Shown here one piece after another: positions 1 through 11,878 of a DNA stretch of 64,000 nucleotides. Each line of letters opens with the position of its first letter. The stretch's first letter is position 1. Source of the DNA: Hydractinia symbiolongicarpus. Lineage: Eukaryota > Cnidaria > Hydrozoa > Anthoathecata > Hydractiniidae. Under the pieces are notes generated by a model. That model ran no database searches. It was not told the DNA's origin and was given only the letters and a program-made list of their open reading frames with translations. The stretch covers positions 30,382,001 through 30,446,000 of the forward strand of contig NC_079883.1 of NCBI RefSeq assembly GCF_029227915.1, read 5' to 3'. The translations under genes and the position numbers were made by a program.

Positions 1-213
1 TGGCGGAATCAATCCGTTTGAGATACAACGGTTGCGTCACATATTTGTACCAACATGTATTTATTGACATTTTTCTGATATTACTAGGTTGCATCGCTTT
101 TAACAATGAAATGATTGACTGTGGGACTTAATTGAACTAACTTTGGACTGTGACCTGATAATTGTGATAAATGAGACAATTGGACTCCAAGAAAAAACAT
201 TCTTCTTAATTTG
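1..213. other. Non-satellite left flank, AT-rich, no gene recognised
   Basis: These bases share no recognisable similarity with the 203-bp satellite unit that follows. They are AT-rich and I see no convincing coding frame, tRNA or known element. The only internal repetition noticed is the short word TTGGACT, present twice (near 152 and 180). A minus-strand open frame crosses the junction into the satellite and is therefore not a credible gene. The segment could be unique chromosomal sequence, another repeat, or a degenerate transposon end. It is too short to decide. Confidence 0.8.
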
Positions 214-230
214 ACAAGCCCGGTTTTTAC
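205..230. other. Array boundary: junction of flank and satellite
   Basis: Satellite similarity starts in the middle of a monomer, at the CAAGCCCGG word near 215, and then continues through TTTACGGGAAATCGCGGG. The first unit differs from the consensus at this point: CCGGTTTTTACGGG replaces CCCGGGATTTACGGG. There is no target-site duplication or terminal repeat visible on the single side available. A start within a unit is what unequal exchange or illegitimate joining would produce. The exact base is uncertain by several positions because GACAAG could belong to either side. Confidence 0.75.
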
Positions 231-1521
231 GGGAAATCGCGGGTTTTCGTTTGCCGGCGATTAAACCTCTTTCATTCAGCGTCTCATCAAAAATGAAAAC
301 ATTTTTGAAAGCTACAAGTCTCATGCGTTTTAGTGGTGAATAAATAAATTAAAAAATCGTTCGGGAAATGAGTTTACTCCCTGGGTACTTTCTTTGTATA
401 CTTTTGACTATACGGCCAAGCCCGGGATTTACGGGAAATCGCGGGTTTTCGTTTGCCGGCAATTAAACTTCTTTTATTCAGCGTCTCATCAAAAATGAAA
501 ACATTTTTGAAAACTACAAGTCCTATGCGTTTTAGTGGTGAAAAAATAATTTAAAAAATCGTTCTGGAAGTGAGTTTACTCACAGGGTACTTTCTTTGTA
601 TACGTTCGACTATACGGGCCAAGCCCGGGATTTACGGGAAATCGCGGGTTTTCGTTTCCCGGCTATTAAACCTCTTTCATTAAGCGTCTCATCAAAAATG
701 AAAACATTTTTAAAAAATACAAGTCTCATGCGTTTTAGTGGTAAAAAAAAAATTTTAAAAATCGTTTGGAAAATGAGTTTACTCCCTGGGTACTTTCTTT
801 GTATACTTTTGACTATACGGGACAAGTCCGGGATTTACGAGAAATCGCAGGTTTTCGTTTGCCGGCGATTAAACTTCTTTTATTCAGCGCCTCATCAAAA
901 ATGAAAACATTTTTGAAAACTACAAGTCTCATGCGTTTTAGTGGTAAAAAAATAAATTAAAAAATCGTTCGAGAAATGAGTTTACTCCATGGGTACTTTC
1001 TTTGTATACTTTTGACTATACGGGCCAAGTCCGGGATTTACGGGAAATCGCAGGTTTTCGTTTGCCGGCGATTAAACTTCTTTTATTCAGCGTCTCATCA
1101 TAAATGAAAACATTTTTGAAAACTACAAGTCTCATGCGTTTTAGTGGTGAAAAAATAAATTAAAAAATCGTTCGAGAAATGAGTTTACTCCATGGGTACT
1201 TTCTTTGTATACTTTTGACTATACGGGCCAAGCCCGGGATTTACGGGAAATCGCGGGTTTTCGTTTGCCGGCGATTAATCTTCTTTTATTCAGCGTCTCA
1301 TCAAAAATGAAAACATTTTTGAAAACTACAAGTCCTATGCGTTTTAGTGGTGAAAAAATATATTAAAAAATCGTTCTGGAATTGAGTTTACTCACAGGGT
1401 ACTTTCTTTGTATACATTCGACTATACGGGCCAAGCCCGGGATTTACGGGAAATCGCGGGTTTTCGTTTGCCGGCGATTAAACCTCTTTCATTGAGCGTC
1501 TCATCAAAAATAAAAACATTT

Positions 1522-3753
1522 TTGAAAACTACAAGTCTCATGCGTTTTAGTGTTAAAAAAAAAATTTAAAAAATCGTTTGGGAAATGAGTTTACTCCCTG
1601 GGTACTTTCTTTGTATACTTTTGACTATACGGGCCGAGTCCGGGATTTACGGGAAATCGCAGGTTTTCGTTTGCCGGCAATTAAACTTCTTTCATTAAGC
1701 GTCTCATCAAAAATGAAAACATTTTTGAAAACTGCAAGTCTCATGCGTTTTAGTGGTGAAAAGATAATTTAAAAAATCGTTTTGGAAATGAGTTTACTCA
1801 CAAGGTACTTTCTTTGTATACATTCGACTATACGGGCCAAGCCCGGGATTTACGGGAAATCGCGGGTTTTCTTTTGCCGGCGATTAAACCACTTTTATTC
1901 AGCGTCTCATCAAAAATGAAAACATTTTTTAAAACTACAAGTCTCATGCGTTTTAGTGGTAAAAAAAAAATTTAAAAAATCGTTCGGGAAATAAGTTTAC
2001 TTCCTGGGTACTTTCTTTGTATACATTCGACTACACGGGCCAAGCCCGGGATTTACGGGAAATCGCGGGATTTAGTTTGCCGGCGATTAAACTTCTTTTA
2101 TTCAGCGTCTCATCACAAATGAAAACATTTTTAAAAACTACAAGTCTCATGGGCTTTAGTGGTGAAAAAATAAATTAAAAAATCGTTCGGGAAATGAGTT
2201 TACTCCCTGGTTACTTTCTTTGTATACTTTTGACTATACAGGCCCAGCCCGGGATTTACGAGAAATCGCGGGTTTTCGTTTGACGGCAATTAAACTTCTT
2301 TTATTCAGCGTCTCATCAAAAATGAAAACATTTTTGAAAACTACAAGTCCTATGCGTTTTAGTGGTGAAAAAATAATTTAAAAAATCGTTCTGGAAGTGA
2401 GTTTACTCACAGGGTACTTTCTTTGTATACGTTCGACTATACGGGCCAAGCCCGGGATTTACGGGAAATCGCGGGTTTTCGTTTGACGGCAATTAAACTT
2501 CTTTTATTCAGCGTCTCATCAAAAATGAAAACATTTTTGAAAACTACAAGTCCTATGCGTTTTAGTGGTGAAAAAATAATTTAAAAAATCGTTCTGGAAG
2601 TGAGTTTACTCACAGGGTACTTTCTTTGTATACGTTCGACTATACGGGCCAAGCCCGGGATTTACGGGAAATCGCGGGTTTTCGTTTCCCGGCGATTAAA
2701 CCTCTTTCATTAAGCGTCTCATCAAAAATGAAAACATTTTTGAAAAATACAAGTCTCATGCGTTTTAGTGGTAAAAAAAAAATTTAAAAAATCGTTTGGA
2801 AAATGAGTTTACTCCCTGGTACTTTCTTTGTATACTTTTGACTATACGGGCCAAGTCCGGGATTTACGGGAAATCGCAGGTTTTCGTTTGCCGGCGATTA
2901 AACTTCTTTTATTCAGCGCCTCATCAAAAATGAAAACATTTTTGAAAACTACAAGTCTCATGCGTTTTAGTGGTGAAAAAATAAATTAAAAAATCGTTCG
3001 AGAAATGAGTTTACTTCATGGGTACTTTCTTTGTATACTTTTGACTATACGGGCCAAGCCCGGGATTTACGGGAAATCGCAGGTTTTCGTTTGCCGGCGA
3101 TTAAACTTCTTTTATTCAGCGTCTCATCAAAAATGAAAACATTTTTGAAAACTACAAGTCCTATGCGTTTTAGTGGTGAAAAGATAATTTAAAAAATCGT
3201 TTTGGAGATGAGTTTACTCACAGGGTACTTTCTTTGTATACATTCGACTATACGGGCCAAGCCCGGGATTTACGGGAAATCGCGGGTTTTTGCTTGCCGG
3301 CGATTAAACCACTTTTATTAAGCGTCTCATCAAAAATGAAAACATTATTGAAAACTACAAGTCTCATGCGTTTTAGTGGTAAAAAAATAATTTAAAAAAT
3401 CGTTCGGGAAATGAGTTTACTCCCTGGGTACTTTCTTTGTATACTTTTGACTATACGGGCCGAGTCCGGGATTTACGGGAAATCGCGGGTTTTCGTTTGC
3501 CGGCGATTAAACTTCTTTTATTCAGCGTCTCATCAAAAATGAAAACATTTTTATAAACTACAAGTCTCATGGGCTTTAGTGGTGAAATAATAATTTAAAA
3601 AATCGTTTGGGAAATGAGTTTACTCCCTGGGTACTTTCTTTGTATACTTTTGACTATACGGGCCGAGTCCGGGATTTACGGGAAATCGCGGGTTTTCGCT
3701 TGCCGGCGATTAAATCACTTTTATTAAGCGTCTCAACAAAAATGAAAACATTA
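1522..3753 (+). repeat. 11-monomer higher-order repeat, copy 1 (2,232 bp)
   Basis: The block repeats immediately downstream at an offset of 2,232 bp, eleven units less one base. Matching marks include TGTT before the ten-A tract (about 1552 and 3784), CGGGATTTAGTTTGCC (about 2067), TTTGACGGC (about 2280 and 2485), a CTGGTAC shortening (about 2817) and TTTTTGCTTGCCGG (about 3288). A few substitutions separate the copies, for example GGCCCAGCCC at 2232 against GGCCAAGCCC, and GTGAGTT near 2397 against GTGAATT. The duplication is thus recent relative to the monomer divergence. Confidence 0.85.
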
Positions 3754-5985
3754 TTGAAAACTACAAGTCTCATGCGTTTTAGTGTTAAAAAAAAAATTTA
3801 AAAAATCGTTTGGGAAATGAGTTTACTCCCTGGGTACTTTCTTTGTATACTTTTGACTATACGGGCCGAGTCCGGGATTTACGGGAAATCGCAGGTTTTC
3901 GTTTGCCGGCAATTAAACTTCTTTCATTAAGCGTCTCATCAAAAATGAAAACATTTTTGAAAACTGCAAGTCTCATGCGTTTTAGTGGTAAAAAGATAAT
4001 TTAAAAAATCGTTTTGGAAATGAGTTTACTCACAAGGTACTTTCTTTGTATACATTCGACTATACGGGCCAAGCCCGGGATTTACGGGAAATCGCGGGTT
4101 TTCTTTTGCCGGCGATTAAACCACTTTTATTCAGCGTCTCATCAAAAATGAAAACATTTTTTAAAACTACAAGTCTCATGCGTTTTAGTGGTAAAAAAAA
4201 AATTTAAAAAATCGTTCGGGAAATAAGTTTACTTCCTGGGTACTTTCTTTGTATACATTCGACTACACGGGCCAAGCCCGGGATTTACGGGAAATCGCGG
4301 GATTTAGTTTGCCGGCGATTAAACTTCTTTTATTCAGCGTCTCATCACAAATGAAAACATTTTTAAAAACTACAAGTCTCATGGGCTTTAGTGGTGAAAA
4401 AATAAATTAAAAAATCGTTCGGGAAATGAGTTTACTCCCTGGTTACTTTCTTTGTATACTTTTGACTATACAGGCCAAGCCCGGGATTTACGAGAAATCG
4501 CGGGTTTTCGTTTGACGGCAATTAAACTTCTTTTATTCAGCGTCTCATCAAAAATGAAAACATTTTTGAAAACTACAAGTCCTATGCGTTTTAGTGGTGA
4601 AAAAATAATTTAAAAAATCGTTCTGGAAGTGAATTTACTCACAGGGTACTTTCTTTGTATACGTTCGACTATACGGGCCAAGCCCGGGATTTACGGGAAA
4701 TCGCGGGTTTTCGTTTGACGGCAATTAAACTTCTTTTATTCAGCGTCTCATCAAAAATGAAAACATTTTTGAAAACTACAAGTCCTATGCGTTTTAGTGG
4801 TGAAAAAATAATTTAAAAAATCGTTCTGGAAGTGAGTTTACTCACAGGGTACTTTCTTTGTATACGTTCGACTATACGGGCCAAGCCCGGGATTTACGGG
4901 AAATCGCGGGTTTTCGTTTCCCGGCGATTAAACCTCTTTCATTAAGCGTCTCATCAAAAATGAAAACATTTTTGAAAAATACAAGTCTCATGCGTTTTAG
5001 TGGTAAAAAAAAAATTTAAAAAATCGTTTGGAAAATGAGTTTACTCCCTGGTACTTTCTTTGTATACTTTTGACTATACGGGCCAAGTCCGGGATTTACG
5101 GGAAATCGCAGGTTTTCGTTTGCCGGCGATTAAACTTCTTTTATTCAGCGCCTCATCAAAAATGAAAACATTTTTGAAAACTACAAGTCTCATGCGTTTT
5201 AGTGGTGAAAAAATAAATTAAAAAATCGTTCGAGAAATGAGTTTACTTCATGGGTACTTTCTTTGTATACTTTTGACTATACGGGCCAAGCCCGGGATTT
5301 ACGGGAAATCGCAGGTTTTCGTTTGCCGGCGATTAAACTTCTTTTATTCAGCGTCTCATCAAAAATGAAAACATTTTTGAAAACTACAAGTCCTATGCGT
5401 TTTAGTGGTGAAAAGATAATTTAAAAAATCGTTTTGGAGATGAGTTTACTCACAGGGTACTTTCTTTGTATACATTCGACTATACGGGCCAAGCCCGGGA
5501 TTTACGGGAAATCGCGGGTTTTTGCTTGCCGGCGATTAAACCACTTTTATTAAGCGTCTCATCAAAAATGAAAACATTATTGAAAACTACAAGTCTCATG
5601 CGTTTTAGTGGTAAAAAAATAATTTAAAAAATCGTTCGGGAAATGAGTTTACTCCCTGGGTACTTTCTTTGTATACTTTTGACTATACGGGCCGAGTCCG
5701 GGATTTACGGGAAATCGCGGGTTTTCGTTTGCCGGCGATTAAACTTCTTTTATTCAGCGTCTCATCAAAAATGAAAACATTTTTATAAACTACAAGTCTC
5801 ATGGGCTTTAGTGGTGAAATAATAATTTAAAAAATCGTTTGGGAAATGAGTTTACTCCCTGGGTACTTTCTTTGTATACTTTTGACTATACGGGCCGAGT
5901 CCGGGATTTACGGGAAATCGCGGGTTTTCGCTTGCCGGCGATTAAATCACTTTTATTAAGCGTCTCATCAAAAATGAAAACATTA
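3754..5985 (+). repeat. 11-monomer higher-order repeat, copy 2 (2,232 bp)
   Basis: This is the second tandem copy of the preceding block. Identity to copy 1 continues slightly past the formal end, to about 6016, where the barcode tract changes from the TGTT-plus-A form to GGTGAAAAAATAAATT. Within the copy the CAACAAAAATG variant of copy 1 (about 3735) is restored to CATCAAAAATG (about 5967), so single-site differences accumulated or were converted after duplication. Confidence 0.85.
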
Positions 5986-6016
5986 TTGAAAACTACAAGT
6001 CTCATGCGTTTTAGTG

Positions 6017-6730
6017 GTGAAAAAATAAATTAAAAAATCGTTCGAGAAATGAGTTTACTTCATGGGTACTTTCTTTGTATACTTTTGACTATACGGGCCA
6101 AGCCGGGGATTTACGGGAAATCGCGGGTTTTCGTTTGCCGGCGATTAAACTTCTTTTATTCAGCGTCTCATCAAAAATGAAAACATTTTTGAAAACTACA
6201 AGTCCTATGCGTTTTAGTGGTGAAAAGATAATTTAAAAAATCGTTTTGGAGATGAGTTTACTCACAGGGTACTTTCTTTGTATACATTCGACTATACGGG
6301 CCAAGCCCGGGATTTACGGGAAATCGCGGGTTTTCGCTTGCCGGCGATTAAACCACTTTTATTAAGCGTCTCATCAAAAATGAAAACATTATTGAAAACT
6401 ACAAGTCTCATGCGTTTTAGTGGTAAAAAAATAATTTAACAAATCGTTCGGGAAATGAGTTTACTCCCTGGGTACTTTCTTTGTATACTTTTGACTATAC
6501 GGGCCGAGTCTGGGATTTACGGGAAATCGCGGGTTTTCGTTTGCCGGCGATTAAACTTCTTTTATTCAGCGTCTCATCAAAAATGAAAACATTTTTATAA
6601 ACTACAAGTCTCATGGGCTTTAGTGGTGAAATAATAATTTAAAAAATCGTTTGGGAAATGAGTTTACTCCCTGGGTACTTTCTTTGTATACTTTTGACTA
6701 TACGGGCCGAGTCCGGGATTTACGGGAAAT
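6017..6730 (+). repeat. Partial 4-monomer re-duplication (812-bp offset)
   Basis: From about 6017 to 6730 the sequence repeats 5205 to 5918 at an offset of 812 bp, exactly four units. Shared marks include TTCGAGAAATGAG with TTTACTTCATGGG (5231 and 6043) and the ATGGGCTTTAGTGGTGAAAT unit. It ends where GAAATCGCGGG becomes GAAATTGCAGG near 6730. It appears to be a later, shorter exchange at the right edge of the 2,232-bp repeat. Confidence 0.75.
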
Positions 6731-7408
6731 TGCAGGTTTTCGTTTGCCGGCGATTAAACTTCTTTTCTTCAGCGTCTCATCAAAAATGAAAACATTTTTG
6801 AAAACTACAAGTCTCATGCGTTTTAGTGGTGAAAAAATAAATTAAAAAATCGTTCGGGAAATGAGTTTACTCCCGGGGTACTTTCTTTGTATACTTTTGA
6901 CTATACAGGCCAAGCCCGGGATTTACGGGAAATCGCGGGTTTCGTTTGCCGGCAATTAAACTTCCTTTATTCAGCGTCTCATCAAAAATGAAAACATTTT
7001 TGAAAACTACAAGTCCTATGCGTTTTAGTGGTGAAAAAATAATTTAAAAAATCGTTCTGGAAGTGAGTTTACTCACAGGGTACTTTCTTTGTATACGTTC
7101 GACTATACGGGCCAAGCCCGGGATTTACGGGAAATCGCGGGTTTTCGTTTGCCGGCGATTAAACCTCTTTAATTAGGCGTCCCATCAAAAATGAAAACAT
7201 TTTTGAAAAATACAAGTCTCATGCGTTTTAGTGGTAAAAAAAAATTAAAAAATCGTTTGGGAAATGAGTTTACTCCCTGGGTACTTTCTTTGTATACTTT
7301 TGACTATACGGGCCAAGTCCAAGATTTACGGGAAATCGCAGGTTTTCGTTTGCCGGCGATTAAACTTCTTTTATTCAGCGCCTCATCAAAAATGAAAACA
7401 TTTTTTTA

Positions 7409-9032
7409 AAACTACAAGTCGCATGTGTTTTAGTGGTGAAAAAATATATTAAAAAATCGTTCTGGAAGTGAGTTTACTCACAGGGTACTTTCTTTGTATA
7501 CATTCGACTATACGGGCCAAGCCCGGGATTTACGGGAAATCACGGGTTTTCGTTTGCCGGCGATTAAACCTCTTTCATTAAGCGTCTCATCAAAAATAAA
7601 AACATTTTTGAAAACTACAAGTCTCATGCGTTTTAGTGTTAAAAAAAAAATTTAAAAAATCGTTTGGGAAATGAGTTTACTCCCTGGGTACTTTCTTTGT
7701 ATACTTTTGACTATACGGGCCGAGTCCGGGATTTACGGGAAATCGCAGGTTTTCGTTTGCCGGCTATTATACTTCTTTTATTCAGCGCCTCATCAAAAAT
7801 GAAAACATTTTTGAAAACTAAAAGTCTCATGCGTTTTAGCGGTGAAAAAATAAATTAAAAAATTGTTCGGGAAATGAGTTTACTCCCTGAGTATTTTCTT
7901 TGTATACTTTTGACTATACGGGCCAAGCCCGGGATTTACGGGAAATCGCGGGATTTCGTTTGCCGGCGATTAAACTTCTTTTATTCAGCGTCTCATCACA
8001 AATGAAAACATTTTTAAAGACTACAAGTCTCATGGGCTTTAGTGGTGAAAAAATAAATTAAAAAATCGTTCGGGAAATGAGTTTACTCCCTGGGTACTTT
8101 CTTTGTATACTTTTGACTATACGGGCCAAGCCCGGGATTTACGAGAAATCGCGGGTTTTCGTTTGCCGGCAATTAAACTTCTTTTATTCAGCGTCTCATC
8201 AAAAATGAAAACATTTTTGAAAACTACAAGTCGCATGCGTTTTAGTGGTGAAAAAATATATTAAAAAATCGTTCTGGAAGTGAGTTTACTCACAGGGTAC
8301 TTTCTTTGTATACATTCGACTATACGGGCCAAGCACGGGATTTACGGGAAATCACGGGTTTTCGTTTGCCGGCGATTAAACCTCTTTCATTAAGCGTCTC
8401 ATCAAAAATAAAAACATTTTTGAAAACTACAAGTCTCATGCGTTTTAGTGTTAAAAAAAAATTTTAAAAAATCGTTTAGGAAATGAGTTTACTCCCTGGG
8501 TACTTTCTTTGTATACTTTTGACTATACGGGCCGAGTCCGGGATTTACGGGAAATCGCAGGTTTTCGTTTGCCGGCTATTAAACTTCTTTTATTCAGCGC
8601 CTCATCAAAAATGAAAACATTTTTGAAAACTACAAGTCTCATGCGTTTTAGTGGTGAAAAAATAAATTAAAAAATTGTTCGGGAAATGAGTTTACTCCCT
8701 GAGTATTTTCTTTGTATACTTTTGACTATACGGGCCAAGCCCGGGATTTACGGGAAATCGCGGGATTTCGTTTGCCGGCGATTAAACTTCTTTTATTCAG
8801 CGTCTCATCACAAATGAAAACATTTTTAAAAACTACAAGTCTCATGGGTTTTAGTGGTGAAAAAATAAATTAAAAAATCGTTCGGGAAATGAGTTTACTC
8901 CCTGGGTACTTTCTTTGTATACTTTTGACTATACGGGCCAAGCCCGGGATTTACGAGAAATCGTGGGTTTTCGTTTGCCGGCAATTAAACTTCTTTTATT
9001 CAGCGTCTCATCAAAAATGAAAACATTTTTGA
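7409..9032 (+). repeat. Tandem pair of a 4-monomer repeat (812 bp each)
   Basis: Copy 1 is about 7409-8220 and copy 2 about 8221-9032. Diagnostic matches at the 812-bp offset are AAGTCGCATG (7415 and 8230), the ATATATT barcode (7449 and 8261), AAATCACGGG, and AAATTGTTCGGG followed by CTGAGTATTTTC (7861 and 8673). The right end is marked by AAGTCCTATGGG near 9043, which does not match the AAGTCGCATG of copy 2. Confidence 0.8.
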
Positions 9033-11878
9033 AAACTACAAGTCCTATGGGTTTTAGTGGTGAAAAAATAATTTAAAAAATCGTTCTGGAAGTGAGTTTA
9101 CTCACAGGGTACTTTCTTTGTATACGTTCGACTATACGGGCCAAGCCCGGGATTTACGGGAAATTGCGGGTTTTCGTTTCCCGGCGATTAAACCTCTTTC
9201 ATTAGGCGTCTCATCAAAAATGAAAACATTTTTGAAAAATACAAGTCTCATGCGTTTTAGTGGTAAAAAAAAAATTTAAAAAATCGTTTGGAAAATGAGT
9301 TTACTCCCTGGGTACTTTCTTTGTATACTTTTGACTATACGGGCCAAGTCCGGGATTTACGGGAAATCGCAGGTTTTCGTTTGCCGGCGATTAAACTTCT
9401 TTTATTCAGCGCGTCATCAAAAATGAAAACATTTTTGAAAACTACAAGTCTCATGCGTTTTAGTGGTGAAAAAATAAATTAAAAAATCGTTTGAGAAATG
9501 AGTTTACTCCATGGGTACTTTCTTTGTATACTTTTGACTATACGGGCCAAGCCCGGGATTTACGGGAAATCGCGGGTTTTCGTTTGCCGGCGATTAAACT
9601 TCTTTTATTCAGCGTCTCATCAAAAATGAAAACATTTTTGAAAACTACAAGTCCTATGCGTTTTAGTGGTGAAAAAATATATTAAAAAATCGTTCTGGAA
9701 GTGAGTTTACTCACAAGGTACTTTCTTTGTATACATTCGACTATACGGGCCAAGCCCGGGATTTACGGGAAATCGCGGGTTTTCGTTTGCCGGCGATTAA
9801 ACCTCTTTCATTAAGCGTCTCATCAAAAATAAAAACATTTTTGAAAACTACAAGTCTCATGCGTTTTAGTGTTAAAAAAAAAATTTTAAAAATCGTTTGG
9901 GAAATGAGTTTAGTCCCTGGGTACTTTCTTTGTATACTTTTGACTATACGGGCCGAGTCCGGGATTTACGGGAAATCGCAGGTTTTCATTTGCAGGCGAT
10001 TAAACTTCTTTCATTAAGCGTCTCATCAAAAATGAAAACCTTTTTGAAAACTGCAAGTCTCATGCGTTTTAGTGGTGAAAAGATAATTTAAAAAATCGTT
10101 TTGGAAATGAGTTTACTCAAAGGGTACTTTCTTTGTATACATTCGACTATACGGGCCAAGCCCGGGATTTACGGGAAATCGCGGGTTTTCTTTTGCCGGC
10201 GATTAAACCACTTTTATTCAGCGTCTCATCAAAAATGAAAACATTTTTTAAAACTACAAGTCTCATGCGTTTTAGTGGTGAAAAAATAAATTAAAAAATT
10301 GTTCGGGAAATGAGTTTACTCCCTGAGTATTTTCTTTGTATACTTTTGACTATACGGGCCAAGCCCGGGATTTACGGGAAATCGCGGGATTTCGTTTGCC
10401 GGCGATTAAACTTCTTTTATTCAGCGTCTCATCACAAATGAAAACATTTTTAAAAACTACAAGTCTCATGGGTTTTAGTGGTGAAAAAATAAATTACAAA
10501 ATCGTTCGGGAAATGAGTTTACTCCCTGGGTACTTTCTTTGTATACTTTTGACTATACGGGCCAAGCCCGGGATTTACGAGAAATCGTGGGTTTTCGTTT
10601 GCCGGCAATTAAACTTCTTTTATTCAGCGTCTCATCAAAAATGAAAACATTTTTGAAAACTACAAGTCCTATGGGTTTTAGTGGTGAAAAAATAATTTAA
10701 AAAATCGTTCTGGAAGTGAAATTACTCACAGGGTACTTTCTTTGTATACGTTCGACTATACGGGCCAAGCCCGGGATTTACGGGAAATTGCGGGTTTTCG
10801 TTTCCCGGCGATTAAACCTCTTTCATTAAGCGTCTCATCAAAAATGAAAACATTTTTGAAAAATACAAGTCTCATGCGTTTTAGTGGTAAAAAAAAAATT
10901 TAAAAAAATCGTTTGGAAAATGAGTTTACTCCCTGGGTACTTTCTTTGTATACTTTTGACTATACGGGCCAAGTCCGGGATTTACGGGAAATCGCAGGTT
11001 TTCGTTTGCCGGCGATTAAACTTCTTTTATTCAGCGCCTCATCAAAAATGAAAACATTTTTGAAAACTACAAGTCTCATGCGTTTTAGTGGTGAAAAAAT
11101 AAATTAAAAAATCGTTTGAGAAATTAGTTTACTCCATGGGTACTTTCTTTGTATACTTTTGACTATACGGGCCAAGCCCGGGATTTACGGGAAATCGCGG
11201 GTTTTCGTTTGCCGGCGATTAAACTTCTTTTATTCAGCGTCTCATCAAAAATGAAAACATTTTTGAAAACTACAAGTCCTATGCGTTTTAGTGGTGAAAA
11301 AATATATTAAAAAATCGTTCTGGAAGTGAGTTTACTCACAAGGTACTTTCTTTGTATACATTCGACTATACGGGCCAAGCCCGGGATTTACGGTAAAATC
11401 GCGGGTTTTCGTTTGCCGGCGATTAAACCTCTTTCATTAAGCGTCTCATCAAAAATAAAAACATTTTTGAAAACTACAAGTCTCATGCGTTTTAGTGTTA
11501 AAAAAAAAATTTAAAAAATCGTTTGGGAAATGAGTTTACTCCCTGGGTACTTTCTTTGTATACTTTTGACTATACGGGCCGAGTCCGGGATTTACGGGAA
11601 ATCGCAGGTTTTCATTTGCCGGCGATTAAACTTCTTTCATTAAGCGTCTCATCAAAAATGAAAACATTTTTGAAAACTGCAAGTCTCATGCGTTTTAGTG
11701 GTGAAAAGATAATTTAAAAAATCGTTTTGGAAATGAGTTTACTCAAAGGGTACTTTCTTTGTATACATTCGACTATACGGGCCAAGCCCGGGATTTACGG
11801 GAAATCGCGGGTTTTCTTTTGCCGGCGATTAAACCACTTTTATTCAGCGTCTCATCAAAAATGAAAACATTTTTTAAA
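8629..11878 (+). repeat. Tandem pair of an 8-monomer repeat (1,624-1,626 bp)
   Basis: Copy 1 is about 8629-10252 and copy 2 about 10253-11878. The offset is 1,624 at AATTGTTCGGG (8673 and 10297) and grows to 1,626 through one-base A-run differences. Shared marks include the AAATCGTGGG unit, CTGGAAGTG units, and ten-A units preceded by TGTT. Copy 1 overlaps the second copy of the preceding 812-bp pair, so the two events are nested in time. Confidence 0.8.

Noticed and set aside
1-213. Transposon terminus or gene exon in the left flank
   Set aside because: No terminal inverted repeat, target duplication, splice signal or convincing frame is visible in 213 bases.
596-904. 102-codon open frame near the array edge, and an overlapping minus-strand frame
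   Set aside because: Both lie wholly in satellite monomers and on both strands of the same sequence. They exist only because of local indels in the A-rich tract.
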